Positions 43,132 to 55,387 of a stretch of DNA of 64,000 bases are shown piece after piece. The stretch is from Thermothielavioides terrestris NRRL 8126 (taxonomy: Eukaryota > Ascomycota > Sordariomycetes > Sordariales > Chaetomiaceae): positions 3,100,001 through 3,164,000 of the forward strand of contig NC_016460.1 in the NCBI RefSeq assembly GCF_000226115.1, in the 5' to 3' direction. The position numbers and the translations under genes were made by a program. Below the pieces are notes generated by a model. The model worked only from the letters and a program-made list of their open reading frames with translations. It ran no database searches and was not told where the DNA came from. The stretch's first letter is position 1. Each line of letters begins with the position of its first letter.

Positions 43132-46100
43132 ATGGCTCCGGCTCCAGCAACCCCGAGGCGCACTGCGCGGGGCCGTCCTCGGGGCCGCCCCAGGGGCCCC
43201 GGTTCCGCCAGCGCGTCGCGCTCCAAGCGCGCTGTCCCCGACGGTCCAGCCACCGAGCCGCCTCCCAAGCGACGCCGATACATTCCCGGTGGCCCTGGCG
43301 GCGGCGGTCGCTTCGTTGACGAGGACGGCACCGAAATCCCCACCGAGTCCCTCGGCCCTTCCACCACCGCCCCGCGATCCAGAGCCGGCCCTGCGGCCCA
43401 GGCACAGCCTACGCCAACCGTGTACCCGCGCAGAGAGCGCAGCACGCGGATCCGCACCGCCGTCAACCGAGATGAGCGAGATGATATGCAGTACAGCTCC
43501 GCCGCCGCCGTGGCTGCCGCCGTCGTGCAGAGCGAAGGGTACAAGCCCCGCGAGGAGCGAGGCTGGGAGGAGTTCCACCCCAATCTCGACATCGAGGCCA
43601 CCTTCATGATGTACCATGCCGACGAAGTCGACGGCATCGTCAAGTCAGTCCCGCCGACACCGACACCGGCGCCCGCCCCATCCTCCGGCACCCCGCTGAA
43701 CGGCGCCGACACTCCCACCAAGGAGGCAAATCCGGGGCCCGCGAACGACATGAACGGAACGCCAAGCGGACAGGGAAAGCCTTCTCTCGCCGGCCCACTG
43801 GATACTCCGACCAGGCGTCGTGTCGGCAGACCGCCACGTGATTCGTTCTCGCTGTACGCCACCCGGACCCTCGAATCTGGCGCAGGCGCGGGCGCAGCCC
43901 TCAAGGTTCCCAAGGTCCTCCCCATCCACGGCCAGTCCTCGAAGGAGCGCCTCGATCTGAAGCAGCCCCAGTTCCGCAAGACCAACCGTATCGCCCTCTT
44001 TGAGAGCAAGACCTTTGGTCAAGCACGCTATGTCGACAAGTCGATGATGAACGTCGGCTACCAAGAGAGCGACAACTTTATCCGACCGGATCGCAACCTG
44101 CTCAAGGCGACGGATGCGAACATGGAAGAGGAGGTCGAGCAATCCGGCGCCGCGAAGTCCGATGGCGAGGTCCCCCAACACCCGGCCGGCGCTGTCGGCC
44201 GGGTCGAATATGACATGGACGAGCAGGACGACATGTGGCTCGAGAAGCTCAACGCCCAGAGAAAGGCCGCCGAGCTCGATCCGATCACGCGCGAGATCTT
44301 CGAGATCACCATCACCAAGATCGAAAAGGAGTGGCACGCCCTCGAGAAGCGGATACCCAAGCCGAACCCGAAGCCGCCGCAGACCCACAGGCCTCGGTCG
44401 AGCTCGGCGGCCGCGGTTAATGGCGAGCCGCAGGCCGGCGAGGAGCAAGATAGCAAGTGCGCCGTCTGCGACGATGGCGATTGCGAGAACACGAACGCGA
44501 TTGTCTTCTGCGACGGCTGCGACCTGGCCGTCCACCAAGAGTGCTATGGCGTCCCGTTCATCCCCGAGGGCCAGTGGCTGTGTCGCAAGTGCCAGCTTAT
44601 TGGGCGCGGCATTCCGGTGAGTAACTTGTTGACGAATTTTTTTTTTTTTTTCTTTCGGCGGTGCTGACTCGGAATGTTGCAGACCTGCATTTTCTGTCCA
44701 AATACCGACGGGGCGTTCAAGCAGACCAACTCGTCCAAGTGGGCGCATCTGTTGTGCGCCATGTGGATCCCCGAGGTCTCTCTGGGCAACCACACCTTCA
44801 TGGAGCCGGTCATGGAGGTGGAAAAGGTGCCCAAGACTCGGTGGAGGCTGACGTGCTACATCTGCAATCAGCGCATGGGAGCCTGCATCCAGTGCTCTAA
44901 TAAGAACTGCTACCAGGCTTTCCACGTGACGTGTGCCCGTCGCTGCCGCCTCTTTCTTAAGATGAAGAACGGCCAGGGCGCTTTGGCCGTGCTGGAAGGC
45001 ACCCTCCCGCTCAAGGCGTTCTGCGACAAGCACTGCCCCCCGGACTACGCCGAGAAAAACGGCATCGCTCAGGCGACGAGGGACGCCAAGCGCTTCTACA
45101 AGCGCACCATGAAGGGCCGCATCTGGGCCGACAGCCAAGCGTCGGCCCTCCAAATCGCTGCCACGCACCGCAACGCCATCACCGAGCATCCGCCCGACGA
45201 ATCGCAGATAACAGGCGCCAAGGTCTCGGCTGTGCTCGCAGATAAGAAAAAGGGCCAGCCCCCGAAGAACGTCTGGAAGCTGCCATCCGGCGCCCCCGTC
45301 ATCCCCCAGGCCGTGTACGATCTGGTCGAGAGCGCGCTTGCGAGGTTTCCGATCCGCAAGCGAAAGGACTTTGTGGCCGAGGCCTGCAAGTACTGGACGC
45401 TCAAACGCGAAGCGCGCCGCGGCGCCGCCCTGCTCAAGCGCCTGCAGCTGCAAATGGAGACCTTCTCGTCCATGGAGCTGACGAGGCGAAACTTCGCGGC
45501 CATGGGCCCCTCCGGCAAGGCGAGGCTCACCCGGAGGATCGAGTTTTGCCGCGCCCTCATTAAGGACCTCGAGCAGCTCAAGGAGCTAGCCGATGCCGTC
45601 GTGCAGCGCGAGGAGGCGAAGCTCGAGGCGGCCGAACTCGAGCAGGACTTTGTCGACACCTGCTACTTTCCAATCTTCAAACAGTTGCAGCCGATCCTTG
45701 ACAAGGCATTTGTGTAAGTTACCCATCCGACGGGACTTTCCTCGCATGGTGGCCTGTCAACAGCAACAGCTGACACGCTTTTTATCTAGCCTCGACAAAA
45801 ACGTCTTCAAGCAGGGCTTCCAGGAACTCCAAGACAGGATGGATAAGCGCTTCTACACGACAACATTACCTTTTGCGCGTGACCTTTGCCAGGCTATCAA
45901 TGCTGGCATTAACAACCCCCCGCCATCGTCAGCGGCCCAAGATCCGCGGACGGAGGCCCGCGATGCCTCGCCCTCAAAGCACAATAACTTCTCAGAAGTC
46001 GCGGCCCGCAAGCGCTTGGGCAAGAGGATCCTGAAGCTGCTCCAGCCATACCTGGAGGGCGCTCTGAGGGCCGAGGCCGAAATCTGCGGCACGCCCGTCG

Positions 46101-47335
46101 AGGCGCTGCAAAAAGAGCTCGAAGCCATGCTGGAGGCGAGCGTCGAGGTGCGGCAGCCGCCGGCCGCGAGCATTGTCGTATCTAGAGAGAACGACGCAGC
46201 CGCTCAGCACGACCGAGACGTCGACATGGCCGACGCCCCCGCAGAGGGCCAGATCATCGTCGCCGACCACAGCGAGGGCGAGGAAGACGCCGAGGGCGAG
46301 CCAGACATCGACGTGGGAGGCGGTCCCGACGACCCCATGGAGGCAGAAGGGACGAACGGCGGCGCGGGTAACATCGAGGTCAGGCGCTACGGCGAGCCCG
46401 AGGTCGACACCCCCGGAGAGCTTAACGACGCCCTCTCCTCAGCTGCCTCCGTCGCTGGCAACCAGCAGCCTCCCTCCCTTAAAGACACTGCCACGAACCT
46501 CACGAACGGCTCCCCGAACAAACCCACCTCCTCCGCCTCGCCTCCGTCGCTGCCCGGCGCCAGCTACACCCACCACCATTTCTCCCCCGCCCATCAAGCT
46601 CCGCCCAACAACAACAGCAACTCCCTTCATCCCAGCGGCCCGCTCACGCCGCCGCAATCCAACGACTCCACCACCTCAGGCTCCTTCACCGCCACCGCGG
46701 CAACCACCACCACCACCGCCGCCGCCGCTGCTCCTTCCCACGACAGCCACCAAGACAACAACAACCCCTCCTCCTCCATCATCACCAACAACACGACTAC
46801 CACTGCTACCATCGCAACCTCCACCACCACCTCTACTACCTCCACAGCAACAGCAACGACGACAACCGCCACGACGAACCCGCTCTCGGACGGCGGCGTG
46901 CCGTGGTACCTCGCCGGCTTCGAGCCGCGCGGCACCAGCGCGGCCGAGCAGCGCTGGACCACCGGCCGCGACGCCCTGCGCAGCCTCAGCGAGGAGCTGA
47001 CCGACATGGACGAGGAGGCGCTGCGCGACCTCGAGTTTGACGTCGATGAGGAGAACACCATCACCATCGGCGGCGGTGGTGGTGGTGGCGGTGAGGGTGG
47101 CCCGGATCGTGGGGAGGGGGCTGATGAGGGGGAGGCGGGAGAGGATGGTGGTGATGAGGATAATGGTGGTGGTGGTGAGGGGGGGATTAGGTTGAGAGGA
47201 GGGACCGTGGGTAAGAGGAGGGGTGCAACCGCGGCGGCTACGGCTGCTGCTTCGGCTGCTACTGGGCAGAAAGGGGCGTCTGGCGGGCGGTTTTCGCTGC
47301 GGAAGGGGGTGCGGAGTTCGGCGCGGCGGCGGTAG
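43132..47335 (+). CDS. NTO1: NTO1/BRPF-like PHD-finger subunit of a histone acetyltransferase complex
   Basis: Three exons, 43132-44616, 44683-45713 and 45790-47335, with introns of 66 and 76 bp, give 1353 residues. After a basic, proline-rich start, an EPL1-like region (about residues 110-420) includes WEEFHPNLDIEATFMMYHADEVD and ELDPITREIFEITITKIEKEW. A canonical PHD finger follows at about 443-490 (CAVCDDGDCENTN...CDGCDLAVHQECYG...WLCRKC). Directly after the first intron is an extended PHD of the BRPF/Jade type at about 497-620 (TCIFCPNTDGAFKQT, WAHLLCAMWIPEV, CIQCSNKNCYQAFHVTCARR, CDKHCP). A helical region to about residue 930 is conserved. The last about 400 residues are low complexity: Asn/Thr/Ser, then Gly/Glu. 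Family knowledge: yeast NTO1 is in NuA3 and recognises H3 tail methylation. The bromodomain of BRPF proteins is not obvious here. Confidence 0.93.
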
Positions 47336-49977
47336 CGAGACCTCTTTTTTCTTTTTCGTTTTTACTTTTCTTATTTTTTTTTTCTTTTCTGTTCTTGTCA
47401 TTTGCCTTCTCGTTGACATTGCTTTTCTCTTCCCTCTTCGCTTCTCAAACCTTACGTTGTTGTGATTCGATTGATGCCCGAGGAGGACGAATTGGGCAGG
47501 CTGTATGATGGAGTATTGGGGATCTGTCTGTTTACGGGTTGGCTTCTTTCTTCTTCACTTTCTTCCCCCGCCCCCTTTTACGGTACTTTGTGCTGGCCTC
47601 CCTCGCCAACTACGGGCTATTTCCCTCTTCCCATCTGTCTCCCGCAAAAGGGCGGACTCCTTATTCTTTTTCGTCGTCGCCTTCTTCTTTTCTTTTATAT
47701 CGCGCCCCCCACCGGCGTGGTTTGGCCTGGAGGTTTGATCCGGAGGAATGGGTCACATGTGGACAGCACCACCCACGTATATTTGCACTCCCATTTGCGG
47801 GGTGGTTGTTGCTTCGATCGGTTCTCGCTGGTTTCGCGGTCCATTACCAGGGCAATTTTCTTTTTTTCCTCTGTTCTAGTTGTGCTGCCTTGCGTTGCGT
47901 CAAAGCATCGTTGATTCCCCCAATTTTTTTTTTTCTTTTTGTCGCAGACTTCTGTTTCGCTCCGCTCGCAAAGACAGGGATGGAGATTCCCAGCAATAGG
48001 GACGGGGTGGGACATGGATGGATGGATGGATGGATGGATGGATGGATGGATGGATGGTATGCTGGGGAGGGGGAAGCAGAGTCTGTCTGTGTGGATTCTC
48101 TCCAAGCTATGGTTCTGTTACGGAGTTGACGGCGCGGGGCGGCTTTCGTGGCGTGAGGTGCCGTCAGAGCACTGCGGTACATTCCCCCTATCTACCTGCT
48201 TTTTGCCTTTTACCTTCTCCTAGCCCTGACTTTCTGCCTTCTGGCGCTCTAGCTGACCTGCCGAGAGGGTCCTTTCCGTACAAGGAGAGGGAACTTGCTG
48301 CTGGGCGCGTTGGGGTTTCAGTGGCAGATGGATGACGGACGGGCACACGGGCTCGGACGCGGGCTTTGAGAGCGCGAGTGTGGTGAGGACTGTGGGACAT
48401 AGATAAGATACCTTACCTCTTGTTAGGGTCGGTCGTAAGATATTGTATCTGTGCCAACGCTGTCCGGTCCTGGTGTTGGCTCTTCGTGACACATGTTATG
48501 CTTAAGCACGGCGAGTGGTTGTTGTAGACGTCCTTGCTTTTGATCTCATCTCAACAACAACAACGCGCCAGAAGCTAGCTCCGTGAAGGACCTATAAAAA
48601 TTCGCAATTCCCGGTCTAAGCGCTCACACCCCGCACCCATCCTCTCCCCCGGGGTCTGCCTCAGCCGAGTCTGTCGACGTCGGATTGACTCCCCAAAGCG
48701 CGAGCAGTTGATAATCATCCATGGAACCCTGGAAACAACCACACCCGAGGCCCTAAGTAAGTAGGTCTAACTCGCCCAGACCAGTCAGTCAGCAGCCGGC
48801 ATAAGGAGTGGGTGGTGGGAAGAAATATAAGCCATCAAGCATCGCTTAGAGGCGCTGCCAAGACGAAACAGATGGCAGATACAGGCAGGGAAAAAAAGAA
48901 AAAAGAAAAAAAGAAAAGAAAAAGAAAAAAAAAATCAATGCCTAGGTGCTCCCGGCACGAACATCATCAGATTCACCGGGGAGGGCGGGGATTAGGTGAA
49001 CGGCGCAAGGCTCCATCCAGGCACGGAGGGAGAACTAGTTGAAGAACAAGAGAAGAGATGGGAGACGGAGTCTGAAGAGCAAAAGAAGACACAAACACGG
49101 CTGACGAGGCAGAGCTCTCATGATAGAAAGCGAGAGAGCAAGCAGGGCATCGCGATGTAACTGAACTACATGAGCTTCGGGTCCGTCGGCAAGTCCAGGT
49201 ATGTTAAGCAGCATCATGTCAACGGGCACCGAACCGAACATAAAATGCGACAGACACGCCCAGGCAACGCAAGTTAAGTTGGCAGGCAGGCAGACAAAAT
49301 TGATTGATGGGTGGTACAGGCCGCTCCTCCACCGTCCCCTGAGCAGCGCCCTCAAGTCATCGCGTCACCGAGCAGCCGGGACAAGCTGAGCAGGACAGGT
49401 TCCGAGGGAAGCGAACAACGACCGAGTATAGAAATTAAGATAGATTCGCAGAAAAGCAGCAGCGCCGTCAGAGGAAGCGCGTCGTCAACTCCCTCCTCCT
49501 AGCTGGGGCCCCGCCTCCCTCCAAAACCCAAGCAACACCAGAGCAACACCAGGCTAAGGCCCTGATCAGATGGCGCAACCGCCCGACCGCATACCTATAC
49601 ATCCCAGCTTGCGGCCTCCGCGGCGAGTCACAAACGTGGAAAGTCGTTATTCGTTCCCTTCCAGTAAGAAATCTCCTTTGCCCCACAGCTTTTCCGTTCG
49701 CGACATTACTGGACAAATATGGCTTCGCTCGGGTGGCGACGACGGAGAGGCTGACGCCGGGCAATGGCGGCCAAGGCTCGGCGTGAGGCGGTGGAGGTTG
49801 AAAAAAACAGGATGACGAGGCTGCGACCCCTTGGCGATCAAAAAACGTGGACGCAGTGGATGGACTGACGAGATTGAGGCGGATCCGATTGGCTATTGAG
49901 TTGACGTTGACGGGAGCGAGTTTATCGACCGCGGCCGAACCTAAACAGAAGAGGGAAGAGTTCGCATAAACCCATAT
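47336..49977. other. 2.6-kb gene-free region between NTO1 and GLC7 (convergent)
   Basis: The genes on either side converge, so this block holds two 3' ends. The first about 650 bp is strongly T/C-rich on the plus strand (runs near 47342-47400 and 47850-47945), consistent with a long NTO1 3' UTR. It contains an (ATGG)n microsatellite at 48014-48057 and an A/G tract at about 48890-48937. No ORF shows motifs. Confidence 0.5.
48014..48057. repeat. (ATGG)11 microsatellite
   Basis: Eleven uninterrupted ATGG units over 44 bases, within the pyrimidine-rich region downstream of NTO1. Likely length-polymorphic between strains. Confidence 0.95.
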
Positions 49978-51210
49978 TTAGGACTTGGACGACTTCCTGG
50001 GAGTGGTGGGTCGGCTACCGCCCCCGAGGCCGTGGACATACTTTTGTTTCTTCTCCGCCGGCTTGAGGATCTGGAGCGACACTGTTAGCTGGGCTTGAGG
50101 GGTTAGTGATGACGACGAGAACAAGCATCGCGAACCTGGAAGGAGCAGAGCAAGCTTTCATCCACGCTCATCATGGCACCGGCGTTGTCGAACTCGCCGC
50201 AATAGTTGGGCGCGCTGAACAGGGTGACGAGCTGACGCTTCGAGAAGAACTCGTAGCCGTCCTCCACGACCTGGTGGGCTCGGCAGATCAGGTCCATGTC
50301 GTGTTTTTGCAGGAACCGGGAGACGACATCTGGACCGAAGGTGAACGAAACACCGCGGTCGTTCTCGGACCAGCCGGTAATGTCCTTGTCTGGATCCGAC
50401 CAGAGGAGGTCGCACAGGAGGCCGCAGTCCGGAATCTGCGAGTGCCACAAGGTCAGCGTCATGTTCGTGAGAGGACGGAGAAGAAAACACCAGTATTGAT
50501 TACACGTACATCTGTCGGCCGCATGACACGGCGGATCTGCTCCATCGAGTTCAAGTCGGGGCTGAGACCGCCGTGCATGGTGAAGATCTTCTCGTCAATG
50601 ATGGCGGCAATGGGCAAGCAGTTGAAGCAGTCGGTGAACGTCTTCCACAGCTTGATGTTGTAGCGACGCTTGCACTCGTCGTAGAAGCCGTAGATGCGGT
50701 TGATGGACGCACACTCGTGGTTGCCGCGCAGGATGAAGAAGTTCTCCGGGTACTTGATCTTGTACGCGAGGAGCAGACAGATGGTCTCGAGCGACTGCTT
50801 GCCGCGGTCTACGTAGTCGCCGAGGAAGAGATAGTTGGCCTCAGGCGGGAAGCCGCCGTATTCGAAGAGGCGGAGCAAGTCGTAATATTGCCCATGGATG
50901 TCACCGCAAATCTGGTAGCGGAGACGGGCCGATGTTAGCCAAAGCAACATGGAGGGGAAGAGGGCGCGCGAGAAGGAAGGAAAGGGAAAGGGAGCGCCGG
51001 AAAGGGCGGAACGATGACGAGTGTCTTTACCTTAATAGGAGCTTCGAGCTCGAGCAAAATGGGCTGGGAGATGAAAATCTCGCGGGCCTTGGTGCAGAGA
51101 TAGCGAATCTCAGCCTCGAGTAGCTGGACTTGCTTGCCCGGGCGGCTGCCCCGCACCTCCAAGAGGCGATCGATTATGGAGTCGAGATCGACTTCGTGTT
51201 GGTCTGCCAT
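49978..51210 (-). CDS. GLC7: Serine/threonine protein phosphatase PP1 catalytic subunit
   Basis: Four exons on the minus strand: 51210-51031, 50911-50510, 50435-50136 and 50070-49978. Introns of 119, 74 and 65 bp are all phase 0. The product is 324 residues, essentially the usual PP1 length. It starts [21 protein letters not shown]. All phosphoprotein-phosphatase signatures are present: [45 protein letters not shown], the metal/catalytic His region [20 protein letters not shown], and [13 protein letters not shown] and [15 protein letters not shown]. The C-terminus ends TTPRKSSKS, containing a TPRK site like the Cdk site of PP1. The last exon (31 codons including stop) was found by extending from the conserved CSFQ end. 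Family knowledge: it acts with many targeting subunits in mitosis, glycogen and mRNA processing. PP2A is excluded by the PP1-type N- and C-termini. Confidence 0.97.
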
Positions 51211-52667
51211 GGCAGCAGAATGTCGTTAATCCTCCTGGCCGGGACGATGACACACGCACAGGCAACGGGGCGTTGCGGTAGCGACCGACAGTCCCGCGCA
51301 GCTGACCGAAAGAAAACTCGACAAAAGGCTGGCGCAAGGAACGAATTCCGGATACGATACACTCCTAGCGCTCACTGCGTGGCGACGAAGCAGGGGCAAA
51401 TGTCAGCATGCTGGAGACGAAAGCAGCCAGCGATTCCGGGCACGCCAGCCTGGGGCCGGGACGACGCGGCACGGAGCGCGAAAACGTCGCAGAAGAGTTA
51501 GCTCACCTAGGTGCGCTCGCACGAGTGATCGCAGTAACGAGTGGGCTGAGTCGGGGAGCAGGCGGACGGGGAGAAGGCCCCGTCGTCTTCGTCAGGGATT
51601 TGCAGAAATGAGAACACTCGTCTGTCTCCAGTAAAAAAAGACGTTTTTCAAAGTTGTTTGTTGGAATGGCCGATTTTGTTGTTTCCCTTTGAAACCGTCG
51701 CCAAAAGGGCAAATTGCTGGGGGCAACCTGCGGCGACGGGCGGCGGGGGGATGGGCAAGAGTGCGTCGTCGGGAAACCGCAAAAGTATCTGTTGGCACCG
51801 CGCGGCGATTAATGTATGCCTGCAATGACAATAGTGCCTTGAGATCGTGCTTAGCACGTGTGTCGCCGGGATGGCAGCAAGGCCGGTCGTCTGTCGATGA
51901 GAGAAGGTGTTGTAATCGGAGTTTTGTGTTTGTTGGGGCAGTCAGCCACGGTTGGGTGCAAATCGTGCAGCACCGTCAGCAGGAATTCGCGACTGTTGTC
52001 GTTCGGAATCTGAGGGGCCGGTTGGCTCGTTCAAATGTCGCGGTGCCTAATGCTAGGACTTTGGTCGCCGTTTGAGAAAATCGCCTCTCGATGGAGCGGA
52101 TCGCGTGGGTGCTGCAGATGGAGCGCCTGGAAAACCGGGAAGTTTTGCGTCGTCTGGGAGAAGGCCAGGTTTGGAGTTTGGAGGAGTCCACGGCACGAGC
52201 GGGCAGCAGAGGAAATGGGCAGGGGCGCTGCGCAGGGCTAGCACCAAACCTATGGGACGGCGTGTCGGAAGGCACCACTCACAACTCGCACAAGGTGACG
52301 GCCAGCAGCCCTCCTTCCGGCTGCGAAAAATTGCACGGCCAGCCCACGAGGGGCCTGCCGGCAAACTGACTCTCGCCTGGAGCGTGTAGCTGCTATCTAG
52401 CCCACTCAGCAGCCTACGCGTCAGCTGTTAATTTAGACCTTCCCATCCAAATGCCCCACGGCAGGGATTGGCCGCTCAGAAACACTGCCAAGTGGGGCCT
52501 CGGCCCCTCGTCGTCCCTCCCTGACCTTGGCATTCAAATGCGATCCTTCCCTCGAGCATCTGCAACCTCCTCGAGGACGTCCTTTATACGTCCTTCAAAC
52601 GCACGAGTCGGTGCAAGTCGTGACGACGCTGTGTCGCTGCTCTAAGGCATGCCATACCTGCACAATG

Positions 52668-52730
52668 ACCCAGAGCTGCACTGCACATACCCAGAGCTGC
52701 ACTGCACATACCCAGAGCTGCACTGCACAT
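52668..52730. repeat. Three perfect 21-bp tandem repeats
   Basis: Three back-to-back identical units (52668-52688, 52689-52709, 52710-52730), each containing CCAGAGCTGCACTGCACAT. The unit itself has a GCTGCACTGCA core. Perfect identity suggests recent expansion. Confidence 0.92.
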
Positions 52731-54959
52731 GCGACTTACGATCGCTGTGTGTCCGTGGCCCATTCCGTTTGTTAGCGCTCCGGCCTTGCCCAGGTACTGA
52801 TTCAGCATCGGTCGGCTGTGGCCGGGTCTGCGTGGGACGCTCTCCCTTGGCAAGCTCTCCCTTGGCAAGCACCGCCCCAGCAACTGTTAATGGAGCTCTC
52901 GAGCAGCCTTTCGACCCACCCTCACCTCGCCGCTGGGGCTAGGTAAGGTACCAGGTAGTAATTGGTGGCAGAAAGCAATCGAGCAATCGAGGTCATCTCT
53001 CGTCGCCTGCTGCTGCACGTTCCGTCGCGGTCACCACATTACCGTGTACACACACAGTATTCCATGCCAACGTTGTCGCTATGTTATCGCGCCAGAACAC
53101 GGCCGATTGGGTCACGGGTCGAGGTCCCGGTTGGCGGTTCCTGTCTGGCGGGGCGCTTTGGAGGACTATCACACACACACACACACATAACCCAGTCCAA
53201 CCAACGTTCACGAGCTCGGTCGCTTGGCGCCGGATCTGGCTGCGCCCCAGGGGCCAGATCCTGGAGGGTGTGGTCGATATGTCAAACTTGACAGCCCCAT
53301 CCCCGAGTCGCTTTGCCGCTCACCTTCGTAGCAGGATGGCCTTTGATTCGTCGGAGACGCTGCCCTCTGCTCACCCAATCCCCGCAGACAAGACTCTCCG
53401 CCGCAACGGTCCTCACCAAGTCTTCGTGTTGCCCTTGACCGAGGTTCACCCAGCGGAAAGCCAACCGAGTGAAACCGCCCCGGCAGGCCTGCATGCTGTG
53501 GCCGCAGACTGCATGGGATTGGACGGTCGACGGGGCGCTGACTCGCATGTTGACTCGCCGCTTTGATCTCCAGCGAAAAGTGCCAGCAAGACGGGAGGTA
53601 TGAATTGGACCGAAGGGTTCTAAGCAAAGTCGGCCTCGCCACGTTCTACACAGTACGAGCAGGGGGAATAGTTAACGTGAGGTGGGTGAGGGGGGCCGAC
53701 GACTCTCGACGCAGCTCTCAGCAGTTTTCGGGCGCTTGCCTGAACCATCAGCGAACTGGTTGACGGCGCTGCCTGGCCCGGACAACCAAACCTTACGCAC
53801 AAGCGGGCAACTCTGCCCCTCCTACACGGATGCTGTCATGATGCAACACCCAACAAGCAGCCGACCGTCGTGAAACAGTCACCAAATGAATGTCACATAC
53901 ATAGGAGCTTGGAAGGTTTCCATCACATCAACACCGCATCCGGATGATGCCCAACAGATCACATGATCGGCCGGCCACCACGCTTTCAGTTCCCGCTGCT
54001 GTCCGTCTCCGAGGGAACTGGCCCGGTCGATCAACCGCGGGGATGATCGCTGTCAATCAACCCGAGACGCCCCGATCCATCCTGCTGCCTACTGTGGTAC
54101 TCCGTCCCATCGCTCCGGAAGATGGATTGCTTACTCCTGGGAACCCCGCTCGCAGGAGAACTAACTAGGTCGGTCCTAACACAGCGAGAGCTCGATGCAG
54201 ATCAGCCTCGTTCGGCGAATGTTCCGCAGCTTATCCCAGACGACAACCTTACCACAGTCCACTACTATCGAGTCTTCTTGTGTCATCGATAAGCCACGGA
54301 TGGAGCCTCGCTGCTTATCAAGAGTCAGCGGCTAGTCATGAACGTCGCTCACACACATCATAGAAGTCATAACTGTGGTTGATCAGGAAGCAGAGCAGAT
54401 TATGTCGGGTCAAGGTCGACAGCGGCTGCGCACTTGTTGCACAAGTCAACCAACTAATGCATGAACTCCGAATCTCATCGGCCTAGAATGTAGTTCGCTG
54501 CTGTGTTTGAACAGCGAACAAAGGTCGCGTCCTTCCTAGGTGTGATCAACTTTGCTGATACGATAACGCGATGCCGGTTCCGAGTCAAGTTCTTGCCAAT
54601 GATGTTGTCGCGGCGAACAACGGGAGTAGGAGTAACTATGGCATGCAAAACAAAGCAAGATATGGTCACTACAACACCATCGCCAGTCTTCCTTGTACAT
54701 ACCCCTGCGATCATCCGGTCAATATGACCGAGCCCGACGGACTGGCCGCTGCAAGACAGACGGTCTCTCGTGGCTTTGCCTGCTTCCCTGTATATGTACA
54801 CCCTGTCCTATCTCCGTACTCCCGGGCCTAGCCACGCGGCCACGAATCGTGCCCCTTCGCCTCCGCCCCCCGCCCCCTGGCTCCTTCTTTACCTGCGCGC
54901 AGTCGCCGCCTGACTCAAACGCGGCCATTGTCAAAGATGCCGCGCGGCGGGCCGTAGTA

Positions 54960-54997
54960 GGTGGTGGTGGTGGTGGTGGTGGTGGTGGTGGTGGTGG
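54960..54997. repeat. (GGT)12 microsatellite
   Basis: Twelve or more uninterrupted GGT units in intergenic DNA, about 400 bp from the end of the WSC gene. Confidence 0.9.
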
Positions 54998-55387
54998 CCA
55001 CGTCTTTCGACAGCAACCTTTCCTTTCTCCTCAAGAGACCCGAGCCTGTCAAGCTTGAGCGGAGGCTTGATGAGGCGGTTGTTTATAGCAGCTGGATGGC
55101 TGTTGATGAAACGTGACGAGACTTAGACTCTTCGGTGACGTGCCCGCAGTAGAACGACCAAAATCAGATCTGATGGAGAGGTAAAGCGGGTATAAACACT
55201 AGATATTAATATTTACGGGGTGTACTAAGGAGTGTAAGAAGTTACTTCGTTCGGGTAAGGGTCCTCATCCCCATCCCATCCCATCATCCAAAGACGCCCA
55301 TATCCAATCCATTTTTTTCCCCACGGGAAAGCCCGCAAACCAACCCGCCACAAGTGGCCTTTACCTGCACGCAGAAAGAAAAAAAGA

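Larger units (their letters stand above)
51211..55387. other. 4.2-kb gene-free region
   Basis: The right end holds the WSC gene 3' UTR and the left about 1 kb the GLC7 promoter, including T-rich and GC-rich leader-like sequence. A three-copy 21-bp tandem repeat lies at 52668-52730, a CA run at about 53170-53186 and a GGT run at 54960-54997. Local AT content rises near 54180-54720 and 55190-55260. ORFs here lack motifs. Confidence 0.5.

Noticed and set aside
43645..45453. A 602-codon open frame antisense to NTO1
   Set aside because: It is the mirror of a GC-rich, low-stop coding strand; the plus-strand frame has PHD fingers and consistent splice sites, while the antisense product has no motif.
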